Made by a program: the position numbers and the translations under genes. 64,000 nucleotides of DNA from Apostichopus japonicus (lineage: Eukaryota > Echinodermata > Holothuroidea > Aspidochirotida > Stichopodidae), in contig NC_092576.1 of NCBI RefSeq assembly GCF_037975245.1, forward strand, positions 39,177,111-39,241,110. The letters run 5' to 3'. Below, in pieces: positions 40,492 through 53,302 of the stretch. The number at the start of each line of letters is the position of its first letter. Within the stretch, counting starts at the first letter, position 1. Under the pieces are notes generated by a model. It searched no databases. It was not told the origin of the DNA and was given only the letters and a program-made list of their open reading frames with translations.

Positions 40492-41108
40492 CTGTGAAAA
40501 GAAAATCCAAAAATTCAGTCAACAGGTATATTAATAATAGATTATGGAAGCCTATTTGCATCAGTACTGTAATGTAAGTGCAGAGGCACAAAATTTCAGT
40601 CATGGTATCTGTATTTTTTTGTGGGGGTGGGGGGGGGGCAGTGTGCTAGCATTACCAACACCTGTAGATATTCAATTTCCTATGTTGTTTTTGCCCAAAA
40701 CAGGGTACTCTTGGCGGTATTTGCTTTAGGCAGGGAAGATTGTAATGAATGTTTTGTATAGTTCTGGTATAAAGCATGGAATATAGGAATTTTCAATGGC
40801 CAAAATTGTTGACCTAATAAACCACATTTAGCAAAGTATTTAAACAGGATGTATACCCCAACTTCACTATGAAATAGGTCATACATGAAACCGTAGGCCT
40901 TAGCTTAGCTTACTCTAACTGATTTTCTTCTTCTTTTCTTGAAACTTTAAATGAGAATGAAAATAGTTCCTCACTTGACAGTATGGCTGGCTCCACACTG
41001 TACAGCAGTGTTTACTTGCAGGTTATATTCCATTTAAATTACACTGATAACTGTATCCATAGAAACTTCCATAGAGTAACTATGTGATAGTCTTTACTAT
41101 ATACTCAC

Positions 41109-41183
41109 CCTTCATCAATACACAATAGTTCTTCTTCACCATGGGATAGGGCTGCAATACCTTCTTCATCACGGTGAAACGAC
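41109..41183 (-). pseudogene. transposase exon 2 (short acidic exon)
   Basis: 75 bp between tttgttgaag and ggtgagt. The first base and last two bases complete codons with exons 1 and 3 exactly. The peptide is SFHRDEEGIAALSHGEEELL and a few more residues. Confidence 0.6.
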
Positions 41184-41896
41184 CTTCAACAAAGTGTAAT
41201 AAAAACAAGCAGTTGCAAGGGCTGTCAAAGCACACATTTCACTCACACCACTTTCTACTGAACAGAGCAACATATTTTTAGGTATAAGTCTTCATCAACT
41301 TTGGTCTGTTACGACTCCAGCACTTGAATACAACCAGCTAGGCAATGCATGCAAACTTGTGGTTAACTGGTGATCCACATACAACTCCTACTAATGTCAT
41401 GAGAATATATCTTCAACGAGAATATATCTTGTGTGGGAGGGGGAAACCTGAAATTCGATCTAAACATTTTACACGTACCTGTTCTCTGTATGAGAGGATA
41501 CACTGTCCTCAGATACAATCTTACAAGTTTCAAACTGAGAAATAAAGCCCTGGCAGTGGCACTACTTCAGTTCACCATAGTGGTCAATCAATTGTCCATA
41601 ACTAAAAACAAGTCCAAAGAGGTCCCTTGACAGAATAAAACCTACACGAAGAAGTTAGGCCTACAGTAAATAAGAGGCTTTAGCAACCGAAATTAGGCCC
41701 GAGCCTATTCCTAATCAATTATTTGAAAGGTTCTTGGAATACTTATGTAATTGCTTCACCTAGATCGAGAGAAAGCAATTTTGTTTCAGTTATAGGCCTA
41801 CATCAATGTATGACTTGTTCACCTATGGATGGAAGACCTAGGCCTATCAAACTTACATTTTTAAAAGTTTATGCATGCTGAAAGTTACGCACTTAC

Positions 41897-42044
41897 CAGC
41901 AAAAACGACATGCAGCGAGATGACATTCAAGGAGGTGTTCACAATGTGTTGAGGAAACCGTTAGGTCTTTGTCACCTACCCCTCGACTTTCTTTAAATTC
42001 ACCTCGTTTCGTCTCGAAGCCTTTTTACTGTCGAACCCACTCAT
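41897..42044 (-). pseudogene. transposase exon 1 (Cys/His cluster, one frameshift)
   Basis: Begins with ATG (42,044-42,042; MSGFDSKK). It changes frame at a run of five A, then reads VSSTHCEHLLECHLAACRFC up to the donor TGCTG/GTAAGT. The spacing C-x-H-x3-C-x4-C-x2-C suggests a small zinc-binding site; it is not a complete THAP domain. Confidence 0.65.
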
Positions 42045-42253
42045 CAAAGCGTCGGAAAGAAGAACCGATGTGGACCTCCGTTCTTTTAATTTCCGCATTA
42101 AATATCTAATTTACAGTAGCCTTTTGTCAATAATACAGTCACTCCCTGCATTGTGTACTGGACTTTCCCTATGTGAAACTGTACATGTAGCAGACTGCAT
42201 ACAGGCGAAAGTTGCCGATGTTCGTCGCGGTGATCATTCGTAAAAGTACAGAG

Positions 42254-42275
42254 TGACGTCACCTTCGTGACGTCA
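42254..42275. promoter_or_regulatory. two perfect cAMP-response elements 14 bp apart
   Basis: TGACGTCA occurs at 42,254-42,261 and 42,268-42,275, about 210 bp before the transposase start on the minus strand and about 75 bp from the transposon end. This palindrome is the CREB/ATF consensus. A related tacgtcac lies at 42,329-42,336, overlapping the start of the terminal repeat. Confidence 0.6.
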
Positions 42276-42335
42276 GAGAAATGTACTGTATCAAACTCTG
42301 ACGTCCAGAAGAAATATTCTAAAAGCCGCTACGTC

Positions 42336-42349
42336 ACGACCACGCCTCT
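42336..42349 (-). repeat. right terminal inverted repeat of the transposon
   Basis: The reverse complement reads AGAGGCGTGGTCGT and directly abuts the right TTAA copy. Confidence 0.9.
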
Positions 42350-42500
42350 TTAACCAATATGTATATGGGTATATATGTATATGTCTCAGGGGGGTGGGTC
42401 GGGTGTCGGAAAGAGGATTCTAATATAATGGCTTCTTTAATAGTGCAAAGCGTGGGCACAATAAAGTTACTGTCACACATGCATGTTAACCAATATGTAT
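42350..42500. repeat. tandem repeat unit (~278-bp family) continuing right of the transposon
   Basis: Starts TTAAccaatatgtata directly at the transposon end and contains the G-run, ggaaagaggattc, ggcttctttaatagtgca, gcgtgggcacaataaag and catgcatgttaaccaatatg, in the same order as the left array. About 120 bp of the unit, between tagtgca and gcgtgggcac, are missing. Confidence 0.88.
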
Positions 42501-43190
42501 ATGTGTAGTGTATGCGGCTGTGTACATTATACATATGTTGTCTATGTATATATGTTTATCGTACATGTGTCTGTATCTGAGACTGTATCTGTGGACTGTA
42601 TTGGCCGCAAATTAAGCAACATGCAATAGTTGCTAGGAATGTTCAAACAAATACTTTCCTTGGAGGTCTCCGCTCTCCAAATTGTTCTCAGACATTCTTA
42701 ATGGACACAAAATATGACTGAATGTCTAGTGAGGTAATTTTTCTTCCAACGAGGTAATATAACCGTTTAAGAATATTGACCAGGGGTGAGGTGACCATTT
42801 TTAAATATATGGCATATATGGGCCAATACAGCATACTTTAATCCTTCTACATAACCTATATTAGTTGCATATAACAAGTTTGAATATAACTGGACACCCA
42901 AAAATCTCCCGTAGCAACGTAAACACCTTCGAAATTTAAACGGGTTGGTAGGGGGGGGGGGGGGGGATCGGAGTGTTTGAAAGAGAATATAAGAAAGTAT
43001 ATGATGTATAGGCTTTTGTCTCACTTGCATTTTTTTCATGGGGCCTTCCCGTTTGTACATGGTGTAATGCCTTCCAAATTGTTAAATTTAAGAACAGGTT
43101 TTATGACAACTAGCCTAATATATTTCAATCATACTTTCCCAAGCGTGGCACAATTCCCTAAGCGTGGCACAATACGGATCATATGTATAT
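42501..43190. repeat. diverged continuation of the flanking repeat
   Basis: About 42,590-42,840 matches 32,770-33,000 in block order, and 42,950-43,165 holds a worn unit of the 278-bp family (G-run, gaaagagaatataagaaagtat, catactttcccaagcgtgg). Together these show an old direct duplication that the transposon later separated. Confidence 0.65.
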
Positions 43191-43199
43191 ATGTGTGTG

Positions 43200-45285
<2,086 letters not shown>

Positions 45286-45667
45286 CTGAACAAAGTATGA
45301 GAAATACATTGTGAGGTACATATGGTTGTATGTATGTGCAAGCCATGCACATTGACGTTGACAGATATATGCTGTATTAGAACAGTGTCAGATATTCAAA
45401 TATGGTCATCTTTGGTCAAATCCTTTACATTTTTTATATTACCATGTGCACCCTGAAGGAAATTTACCTCACTGGACATTCAGTCATCTTGTATGTCCAT
45501 TTACTAGAATTTCAAGAGAACACTTTGGAAGAGTTAAAACCTCTCTTTTTGAAAACTTGTAGCAAGTACTTTAGCATGCTATAATTACAGACGAACATAT
45601 AATGAACCGAATAGGCAGATGATTGTCTCGGTAAAAATTACCCGTGGGTATAAATTAAATATGACGT

Positions 45668-46585
45668 ATATGGGCGTTGTAATCATACCGTAATCACGTT
45701 TTTTGTATTTTTTGAAATTTCCGACGCTTAAGTTAATATTAATCATCTCTTAAATTCCGAATCTTTATTGAGTCAACGTAAGCGAAGTTGATGTAATCAT
45801 GCTGTACTGACACTCGTGGTATGTGTATGCTCTGCGCTCGACGCGTAAGTGAATCGTAATCTTCCCGTAAATTCCGAATTCAGTGGAGAATACATTCAAC
45901 GTAAACGAAATGCGTAAGTTGGTGTAATCATGCTGTAATCCCGTGGTGTGCATGCTTCGGAATTTCCGACGTGTATATCCTAAACATGCCGTACTGTGCC
46001 TGTTTCAGGTGAACGAAAATGACTTAAACTTGACGTTTAAGGATTTCGTAATCAATACGTAAACGCTGAAATGAACGTATTTGGGTATTTGTAAGTTAAT
46101 TGTAAATATACAGTAAATTTTTAACTGCACTCGTTTCAGCAAACGTAAATGTTGAAATTTTGTTCATGAGATGCAGTCGCAGGGTTATATCATCATCGGA
46201 AAGATTGACATGAGAATTGTGTCCAGTGTTTTATTTCATGGAACAATTAACGTTAACGTCATGCTTAAGTTTGGCGTAAGTTTGTTGTAAACGCGTTGTG
46301 TCTATGCTACGAGTTTCCGATGTGTAAGATAATCGTAATCCTGTCGTAAATTTCTTCGTGGCGAGATTAAGGTCAACGTAAACGTGGAGAAGAAATAAGT
46401 TTTAATAAATACGAAAGTAATTATTAACTTCCGATATGTAAGTTGTCATAAACGTAACGGAAATCTGTTGTTCCGTGTTTACAATGTTTAAGGATGCGTA
46501 ATCACATCGTAAACGCGTTGTTCCAAAATGTACGGGTTTCCGATGTTTAAGGTGACCGTAAGCAAGACGTAAACATCCAAGGACT
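45668..46585. repeat. degenerate ~59-bp tandem array with GTAA cores at 11-bp spacing
   Basis: About 15-16 units. Each unit has a triplet of GTAA (or TTAA) cores 11 bp apart, for example 45,845/45,856/45,867, 46,091/46,102/46,113, 46,265/46,276/46,287, 46,324/46,335/46,346 and 46,547/46,558/46,569. The triplet is followed by an acgcgttgt-like stretch and ttttccga-like bases before the next one. First cores fall at about 45,728, 45,782, 45,845, 45,914, 45,973, 46,037, 46,091, 46,265, 46,324, 46,438, 46,488 and 46,547. Units are strongly diverged, yet the 11-bp spacing is kept. Confidence 0.8.
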
Positions 46586-46599
46586 GTGCTTACGATAAC

Positions 46600-49500
46600 T
46601 TAAATGCGTGTCTTTTTCCCGTGAAGGTCACTGTCACGGGGTCTTATTCCAGTAACCTTCCAGTACTATATTTCAGAACAGAAACTGCAAGTTTAAACCT
46701 GTAACACTTTCAAATCTTGTTACAATATAGGGACAATAATACACTTATGAAATAAAGAGATAAAGCATGTAAACTGAAAGTGTAACATTCAGTAGAGTAC
46801 TAATCTACTAATATATATTTCATGAAGCTAAGTAATATGGCGATAATCATAGTATATAATACAAAGTTCATAGTTTCATATAACTACGTCTGAGTGTCTC
46901 TTACCAGGGATTTTAGAATATACATTTACATTACAATTAATGGTAAACGTCATCGAGAGAAAAAAATTAAAAATGACAATGTGCATTGGCCATCTGAGTA
47001 AGACCTTACATTTACAAAGTTATTTCTGGAAGATTTAAATATGCAATCGTCATTAACAGAAATGAGTGAAATAAAATAAAATGACTAAAACTTTTCTTCA
47101 TGTCTATGTTCGATTCTCTACGAAGACAAGTTGTAAGAAGGTCACCAGGTGGGTTAGATGAACACATAGTACTTAACAAAATAACATGGTAACATGGAGT
47201 GTATCATAAACAAATCATGGGGTAACTAGCTAAGTGAATTTACATATGATTAACTGTTGCTTGTATACTGAGGAAAAAACCACAGTGTGAAATTACTTTT
47301 GGGAGCGGTAGTTTTAGCGTACCGCTAAGAATAAATGTTACATGAATCCCATAAAGTATAGGTTATTATAGTTATAAAAGGTTGAGCAGGTTGAGAATGT
47401 TCTCCAACAAAGCATTGTCCAAGACCTTTGGTATAACGTATTGTTTATTGTCGTGATATATGGTTGTGGTCATACAAACTCCTGATAATTGTGCGCATAC
47501 GTTTGAAAAGGGCGGGGTTGCGGAGTTACACCATGAGGAATGGACTAAATGGCGTAGTGTTAACAGTCCCGACTGAACAAATCCTTCCCATCCCTCTCTC
47601 GTTGGAGGTGGGGGTTTTCCTCTACCACTCATTTTCGTTGTGTGCACATTACTATTTAGAATAACAGTATTGCATACATGTGATAAAGCCAAACAATAAT
47701 GGCGGGATTAGCTACTGGACAGGCCTTTACAGTTCTGTTAGATTCGGGGTCTATATCTGCAAATCAAGGTTCATATTTTCATGTTGATATGGATTGCAGC
47801 ACTATATAACTAGGTAAACGTACTAAAGCGAGTTAGACTCCTACTATAAGCAGTACAGTGAAACAAAGCGATTAACATGCTCACGTATATGTGTCCATAT
47901 AGGTAGCCTACATTGTAAGGTTACGTGTGTTAACAAATTACAAACACTATAACTTTCAAAAACATTCACTCCAGTTTAACAATCTCAAGACTAGATTGTT
48001 ATGTAATATTGTTAGAAATGTGACTGCATCTTGCTGTTTGTTCATTTGGTTCAGTTTTAATTAAGTTAAATTCTTCCTAACAAAACCATCATAACGCAGG
48101 CATTTGTAACAACGTTCCAATTTATCTTATCATTACTTTTTTTTTTTTTTTTAGGGAGGGGGCAGGTTGGGTTGAGTTACATGGCGAAGATATCTGAGAA
48201 GTGTTCTTCATCTGCATAGATTCACGTCTACACATGTTTATCTGTAGCCCTATCTACTTCACGAGAGTAGAGGAAAGATACGCAGCTTAACATACCATGT
48301 CCCAAAATCAAAAACTAAGAAAATGAACATGGGGTGTGATTTGATTTCTAAAAGCGAACAGGGAGGAGGGGGCAAACCTAGGGCAGTGGATATAATATAT
48401 GATTAGGAAATTATTTAATCTTTAATTGATCGTCGAGTCGTCAGAGTAACCAAGATGCAACCGAAATTTGGATGACAGGGGATGGGGTGGAATCGGAAAG
48501 CTTGCGATCGATATGAGCAATACGATTAAATACCACACAATAATATAATGGTTACGACGTATTAAGATTTTTCGTACGTATTATAGAAACAAACATGTAA
48601 TTCCGATAGTAAACGAGATAGATCGTCGTCAACATGCTTCAATGAGTGTTTTAAAGACCGCACGATTAATATTTTAGAACATACGTCTTCTATTTCATGC
48701 CATTAAAAGGGGGAAGATTCTCATATTCATCCAGCTACCGCAATGACAGTGTTTAGGTTGGTGCTTTAACTTTGATCGCCAAAAGATGTTAGGACACATA
48801 ACAACTTTGAAGTGCAATTTTGTAGTGTGTAAATGAATTAAATATGGTATGTCTCTTCAATTAATTTATCGCTAGTGGCATTTAAATATTTATGGAATGG
48901 TAGAGGTAAAGGAAGGGCTTTAAAGAGAAGGGGGTTGTCAAAGGGATCGTTGAAGTGAACACCCATTATAGGAGCGCCTGTATGAGCCTCCTACAGAAAG
49001 AACATGACAAGTTAAGACTTCAGCAAGGGTGCTTTCTGAGGTATGATTACACAATACATAATACACATGATTTGGTGTGAAAGCAAGATTGTGCTAATTT
49101 ATATTCTTGAATTTTGTGTAAATGTTCAGAAACGTGCGGCAGGGGAGGTTACTTACCAAAATAATTCCCCGACTGACTGCACAGATGGAGTCCACATAAC
49201 AGTTGTTTAAGTTGTTATCGTGTAACTGGCACTTTCCCACCATTTAACACAATCAACCAAGTAATGATTAATCTCTTTATGTTTATCACTTTAGCCTACA
49301 CATATTAACACACAGTTAACATATACTCTGCAAGGTCTGCCTGCCATCCGTCCCCACCGAACATTGGCTATTACGGAGGTGGGGAGACACTATCAAATGA
49401 GAGCAATATTTTGGGTCCATGGATTGGGTCGAGGGTAGACTTTATGAAGCTTTGTGATATGGTGGGGCGGGGGAGGGGGGGGGGCGGCAACCCTATCGGC

Positions 49501-52500
49501 AAGAAATTTCTAACACTAAACAACGATCATACTAAAGTAAATAATAAAGCACATTTAAGAAACCAGTCAACGGACCATCAAATAACGATGGGTCAATAAA
49601 TACTGAATATAAAATATCGCCATTTGTGAAAGAATTACTCATAACTTGTTGGCATGCTGGCCAATTGCTGGAATATGCTTGGATATATTAAAACATCTTA
49701 AAACAGTGCTTAACGTTCACTCAATTGTGCTATACACTGAAAATAAACGTAGTATCTTTGAAAACACGCATTCCCTGTCTTTCCATTTCTTCACAACTTT
49801 CAAGAAAATATATTCATCCAATTCATTCAAGTTTATCATAGTTCACTTATGAATGTCACAAAGCAAGAGAATTCACAAGTCATGCACTGCCAAGTCGAGT
49901 GAAGAGCAACAGCTAGTGTCGCAACAAGTTATTCTATGACATGGAACGCCATATTGTCACTAATGGTGTAAAACTAATAAAGTCCTTATTAACGTACTAA
50001 GCCACGCAACATAAAGGCCAGGTCATGGAGCGTCGAAATAACTCCATCGTAGATATATTTGTATATATTAGTATTAGCCACATTGGCACGAATATGCTCA
50101 ACTGTCTCAATGTCAGTTTTAATGAAGATCAAATTTAAAATAACCGTGCATATTCCAGTCTGCTTTGCATTGCGTATAAAAAGCAAAAACGAAGCTATTC
50201 AAAAGACACAAATTGTTCATAAATATTTTAATTTTGTTAAATCTATTCACTGATCGATAAATACAATCATGATATTGATAAAAAAAAAGTTAACTCTTAT
50301 TCATTTATAATTCCTGGAATTTAATTTGATTTAAAACTGCAAACGAAAGGTATATGTTTTTTCTATAATTATATATGATTTTGAAGCTTAAGTAAGGTTA
50401 TATAATGTCGAAGTAAATACTGCATGTTTCAATTTCTTGACGGAAAACCAATATGAAATAAAATGTAATTTAATAAAAGAAAAACAATACTATTAAGCAC
50501 TTACAAAGCAACGAACTATAGCTAAAAAGACAAATTTATTCTGAGATATTTTAACAAATGGATTATGTTGCACCATGATTTTATATCAGCATTTAACGTC
50601 TTATTACCTTTATAATTAAGAAAATAATTTCAAATTGTCTGATTCTGTAGCGCTCTGGATTAGTGTTATAATCATAAGCTCTGAGAAATAAATGAGATAC
50701 ACATTTCGGTTTACATTTCTAGTTCTCTTAAGAAAGACACTATGCAAAAAAGGCAAAACTTGAGAAGCTTAGACGAGCAATGATAAGAAAAGTAATAAAA
50801 GTACGTAAGAATTCAAAAGAACATATGAGGCCTCACTATAACATGCATGGTATGTTCTATCGCTGAGTTATCACCATGAAATAATTGTTATATGGATTTA
50901 ATAAATGTTCTTTAATGTTATTTATAGAAAATATTTGTTCAATTCTCATGAATATGTCAAGAACTTTACCACATTGAATATTATAAAGATATTAAAATAA
51001 TATCATCTCCGATGCGGGAGGTTATTTATATCACTTAGGTTTGATCACGAGAATTAATTATTGGTATCATTTTCTCCACGCATTTAGACGTCTTACGTTT
51101 CTTAAGCTCCTCTTAATCCTCAGACATTTATTGTAGTTAAATAGTCACCAGCATACTTAAAACATCAAACATGACTTTAAGAAGAATTGTAAGGTTGATA
51201 TTTATAGTTGCAAACAAGTAGAAACATGTTGATTCCGATGTAACTTCCTAAATCTATTCTTATTTGTTTTGTTGCAAGAAACAAAACCTATTCAGGTTTT
51301 CGGGAAGTTCACAATCAAAATATTTTTGGAATGTTCTTTTGATAATAATTGGATCATGACGTCAATCTTCTTTATAAAATAATGTTCATTTGTTAATCCA
51401 ATTTTATGATGACTAAATTATAACTCACCCATGTCAATATTATGCCCTATTATTCACATCAAACTGTTTGCCGTTGTAATTCTTTACGAACGTGTTACAT
51501 GATACTATAGAATATTTTTGATGTTTAAAAATTTAGACAAGCATGAACGACAAAGAAAAAAAAAACAGTATTATCGAAAAACAAGTAAAGTGTGAATTGG
51601 AACGAACACATTCATTTCATATTGAGCTTCAGGGAGAATTGAGCTCATAACATAATTGAAGCCCCTATATTAATCTACCGTCGAATCACATAGGTGAGTG
51701 GGTAATTTGTTTATTCAAATAATGAAATAAAAGATAAACAAACGAGTAGGAACAGGTTCAAATGGACCGCTACCCCCATCACTTTGATAAATGGGGACAG
51801 GAGTGTATCTGGCAATTTACATTTAACTTAGGGAATCGATGCACTCCATGACAGTCATACCTAATCTTTCAAGCGGATCACTTATATTTACAGAAAGGTG
51901 TGTCAAGCATCAAACTATTATTTTTTTATTTCTTGTATACCTCAAAATGCTCTAGTATTCAATTTTCTCATTTTTTCAGAGGGGAGGGGGCAGGAAATGT
52001 CAAACTTGAAATGAAACACTGACACTCGTGTAGTCTAGGTAATGTAGTCATTTAGCCGTAATATATTTCTGGCAACCCGTCGCAGTCACTATATAATCTA
52101 CATATGTCTACTAGTGGTGAATACTACAGTATTTTTCTGTCCCACACTTCTTTATAGCTTCCTAAGCCACTGTTACAACATTGGAAATTTGGCAGCTGAC
52201 TATTGATATGTTATGGCTATGGATCTGAGATCACGTGACAAATAGTAGCTTCTGCTTTTTACACATGTATCAAGTACATGAGCATGTTGCCTCTTTTTGT
52301 TTAACAATGAATATTTATGTGACATTAAACGATGTTGAGGATCGATTATATTAAATAACTGATCTTGTCCAATACTTTGGGTTGTAGAGACTTGTCTTAG
52401 TACCTTATTATTAACCTAATTTATAATCTAAAATAAACCTGCTCCATTTTACTCGTGTCTGTTTTTAAGGGAAGGACCCCGCACTTAGAAAGGAAGCGGA

Positions 52501-53230
52501 TTAACGTTCACAGAGACAAGACTTTTCCTTTGGTACACGTTCTATCCTAAAGGTTCTTGACCCTTCATATAACAGCCGAGAAAAGCCTAAAACTATGCTA
52601 GGGTAATATTGTAGCAAATTCAACATAAATTGAGCAAACCTGATACCAAACTTAATATGATTCATTAGTTCTTCTCACATAGAACTCAGTTGAATAAAGG
52701 TGCCTGCCAACATACCAATAATATAACAATAAATAACCATTTTGTATTTGTGCTGTAAATGCTACTTGTGTCTACTGTTTTTCAGTCATTCATACAATTT
52801 CCCAGTGGCGTGGGTTAAGGGTGGGTGGATAGAGGTCAATGCCCTCTCCTCTTCCGCCATGCGAAGGGAAATGGTTCAGTTTTGGACCTGCTTACATTCA
52901 GTCTGGGGAATATAAGACATGTCTGTTAGTTACACACCCTTTCAACCAAATAATTATTAACAAAGCTTGGCCATTAGACCTTATTATAGACTTAATGAAT
53001 GTTCCAATGATGAGGTGTTAATGCCCAATTAAACTTTAAGCGGTTACTTATCAGGGACAAGGACCTCAAAAACCCCATACACGAGAACAAATTTATCCCC
53101 CACCTTTGATATCTTATACACGCCACTGCAGCTTTCTGCAATGAAGTAATGTGTTGAAAACTGAACTTATTTTATGGTGACACCTGAGTTTATATCAACA
53201 TCAATGTCTCCTGTACTTGACAACGTATCG
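46600..53230. other. AT-rich unique DNA, no gene recognised
   Basis: Both strands were scanned for splice-bounded exons and family motifs without success. Small items: a T-run at 48,138-48,153, a G-run at 49,475-49,483, and scattered short open frames of random composition. The frame at 47,692-47,372 on the minus strand contains MSGRGK by chance. Confidence 0.6.
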
Positions 53231-53238
53231 TCATCTTC

Positions 53239-53302
53239 TTATTCTGTTTCAAGATTTCGGCTTCCTCTCGAGACTATCCAGGTCTGCTGCCATGGGGAAT
53301 CT
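53239..53302 (-). CDS. candidate terminal exon E
   Basis: After attccaaacag: one base, 20 codons and TAA. Another frame of the same exon is also open for 17 codons, so only the phase of exon D selects this reading. Confidence 0.33.

Larger units (their letters stand above)
38891..42044 (-). pseudogene. Kolobok-like transposase, decayed, three exons
   Basis: Exons on the minus strand are 42,044-41,897, 41,183-41,109 and 40,491-38,891, with donors GTAAGT and GTGAGT and matching phases. Landmarks in order: an N-terminal CEHLLECHLAACRFC cluster; EYCTHTNC; WYSQ; GNIQYSS; the first catalytic-type block GDARTDSPGHCAQYCTY (codons at about 39,942-39,900); VSEVGG and SPNMERVGF; TDAH (39,746-39,732), the likely second acidic residue; HQVDVWH; FWYSTKECGGND; YLKKGSPSHEAL; LLAAIDHKYH; and KAFDYIPELM near the end. 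These blocks lie in different frames. Lesions: a base lost from the A-run at 42,022-42,026, TAA at 40,325, an extra A at 40,190-40,193, a lost A at 39,821-39,824, TAA at 39,767, stops near 39,565, TAA at 39,469, and shifts near 39,290 and 39,150. It cannot make full transposase. Confidence 0.85.
34232..42349. mobile_element. 8.1-kb TTAA-flanked, Kolobok-like DNA transposon
   Basis: The element is bounded by TTAA on both sides (34,228-34,231 and 42,350-42,353). Read inward, its ends are AGGGGCGTGGTCGT and AGAGGCGTGGTCGT, a 14-bp inverted repeat with one mismatch. Removing it restores the motif catgTTAAccaatatg found in neighbouring repeat units, so the ends are exact. Inside are two convergent spliced genes: a CXC/P2X7-like protein on the plus strand (34,751-37,610) and a transposase on the minus strand (42,044-38,891). 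TTAA duplication is known for piggyBac and Kolobok; the transposase motifs are not piggyBac-like and I assign Kolobok from their resemblance. The transposase is dead, so this copy is non-autonomous. Confidence 0.9.

Noticed and set aside
41345..41630. Plus-strand frames inside the transposase intron 1
   Set aside because: No family motif, and they overlap intron sequence of the opposite-strand gene.
34232..42349. piggyBac as the transposon class
   Set aside because: TTAA fits, but the GDARTDSPGHCAQY, TDAH and HQVDVWH blocks and the end sequence are not those of piggyBac transposases.
47372..47692. Minus-strand frame containing MSGRGK, like a histone H2A start
   Set aside because: The likeness ends after six residues; no histone fold sequence follows.
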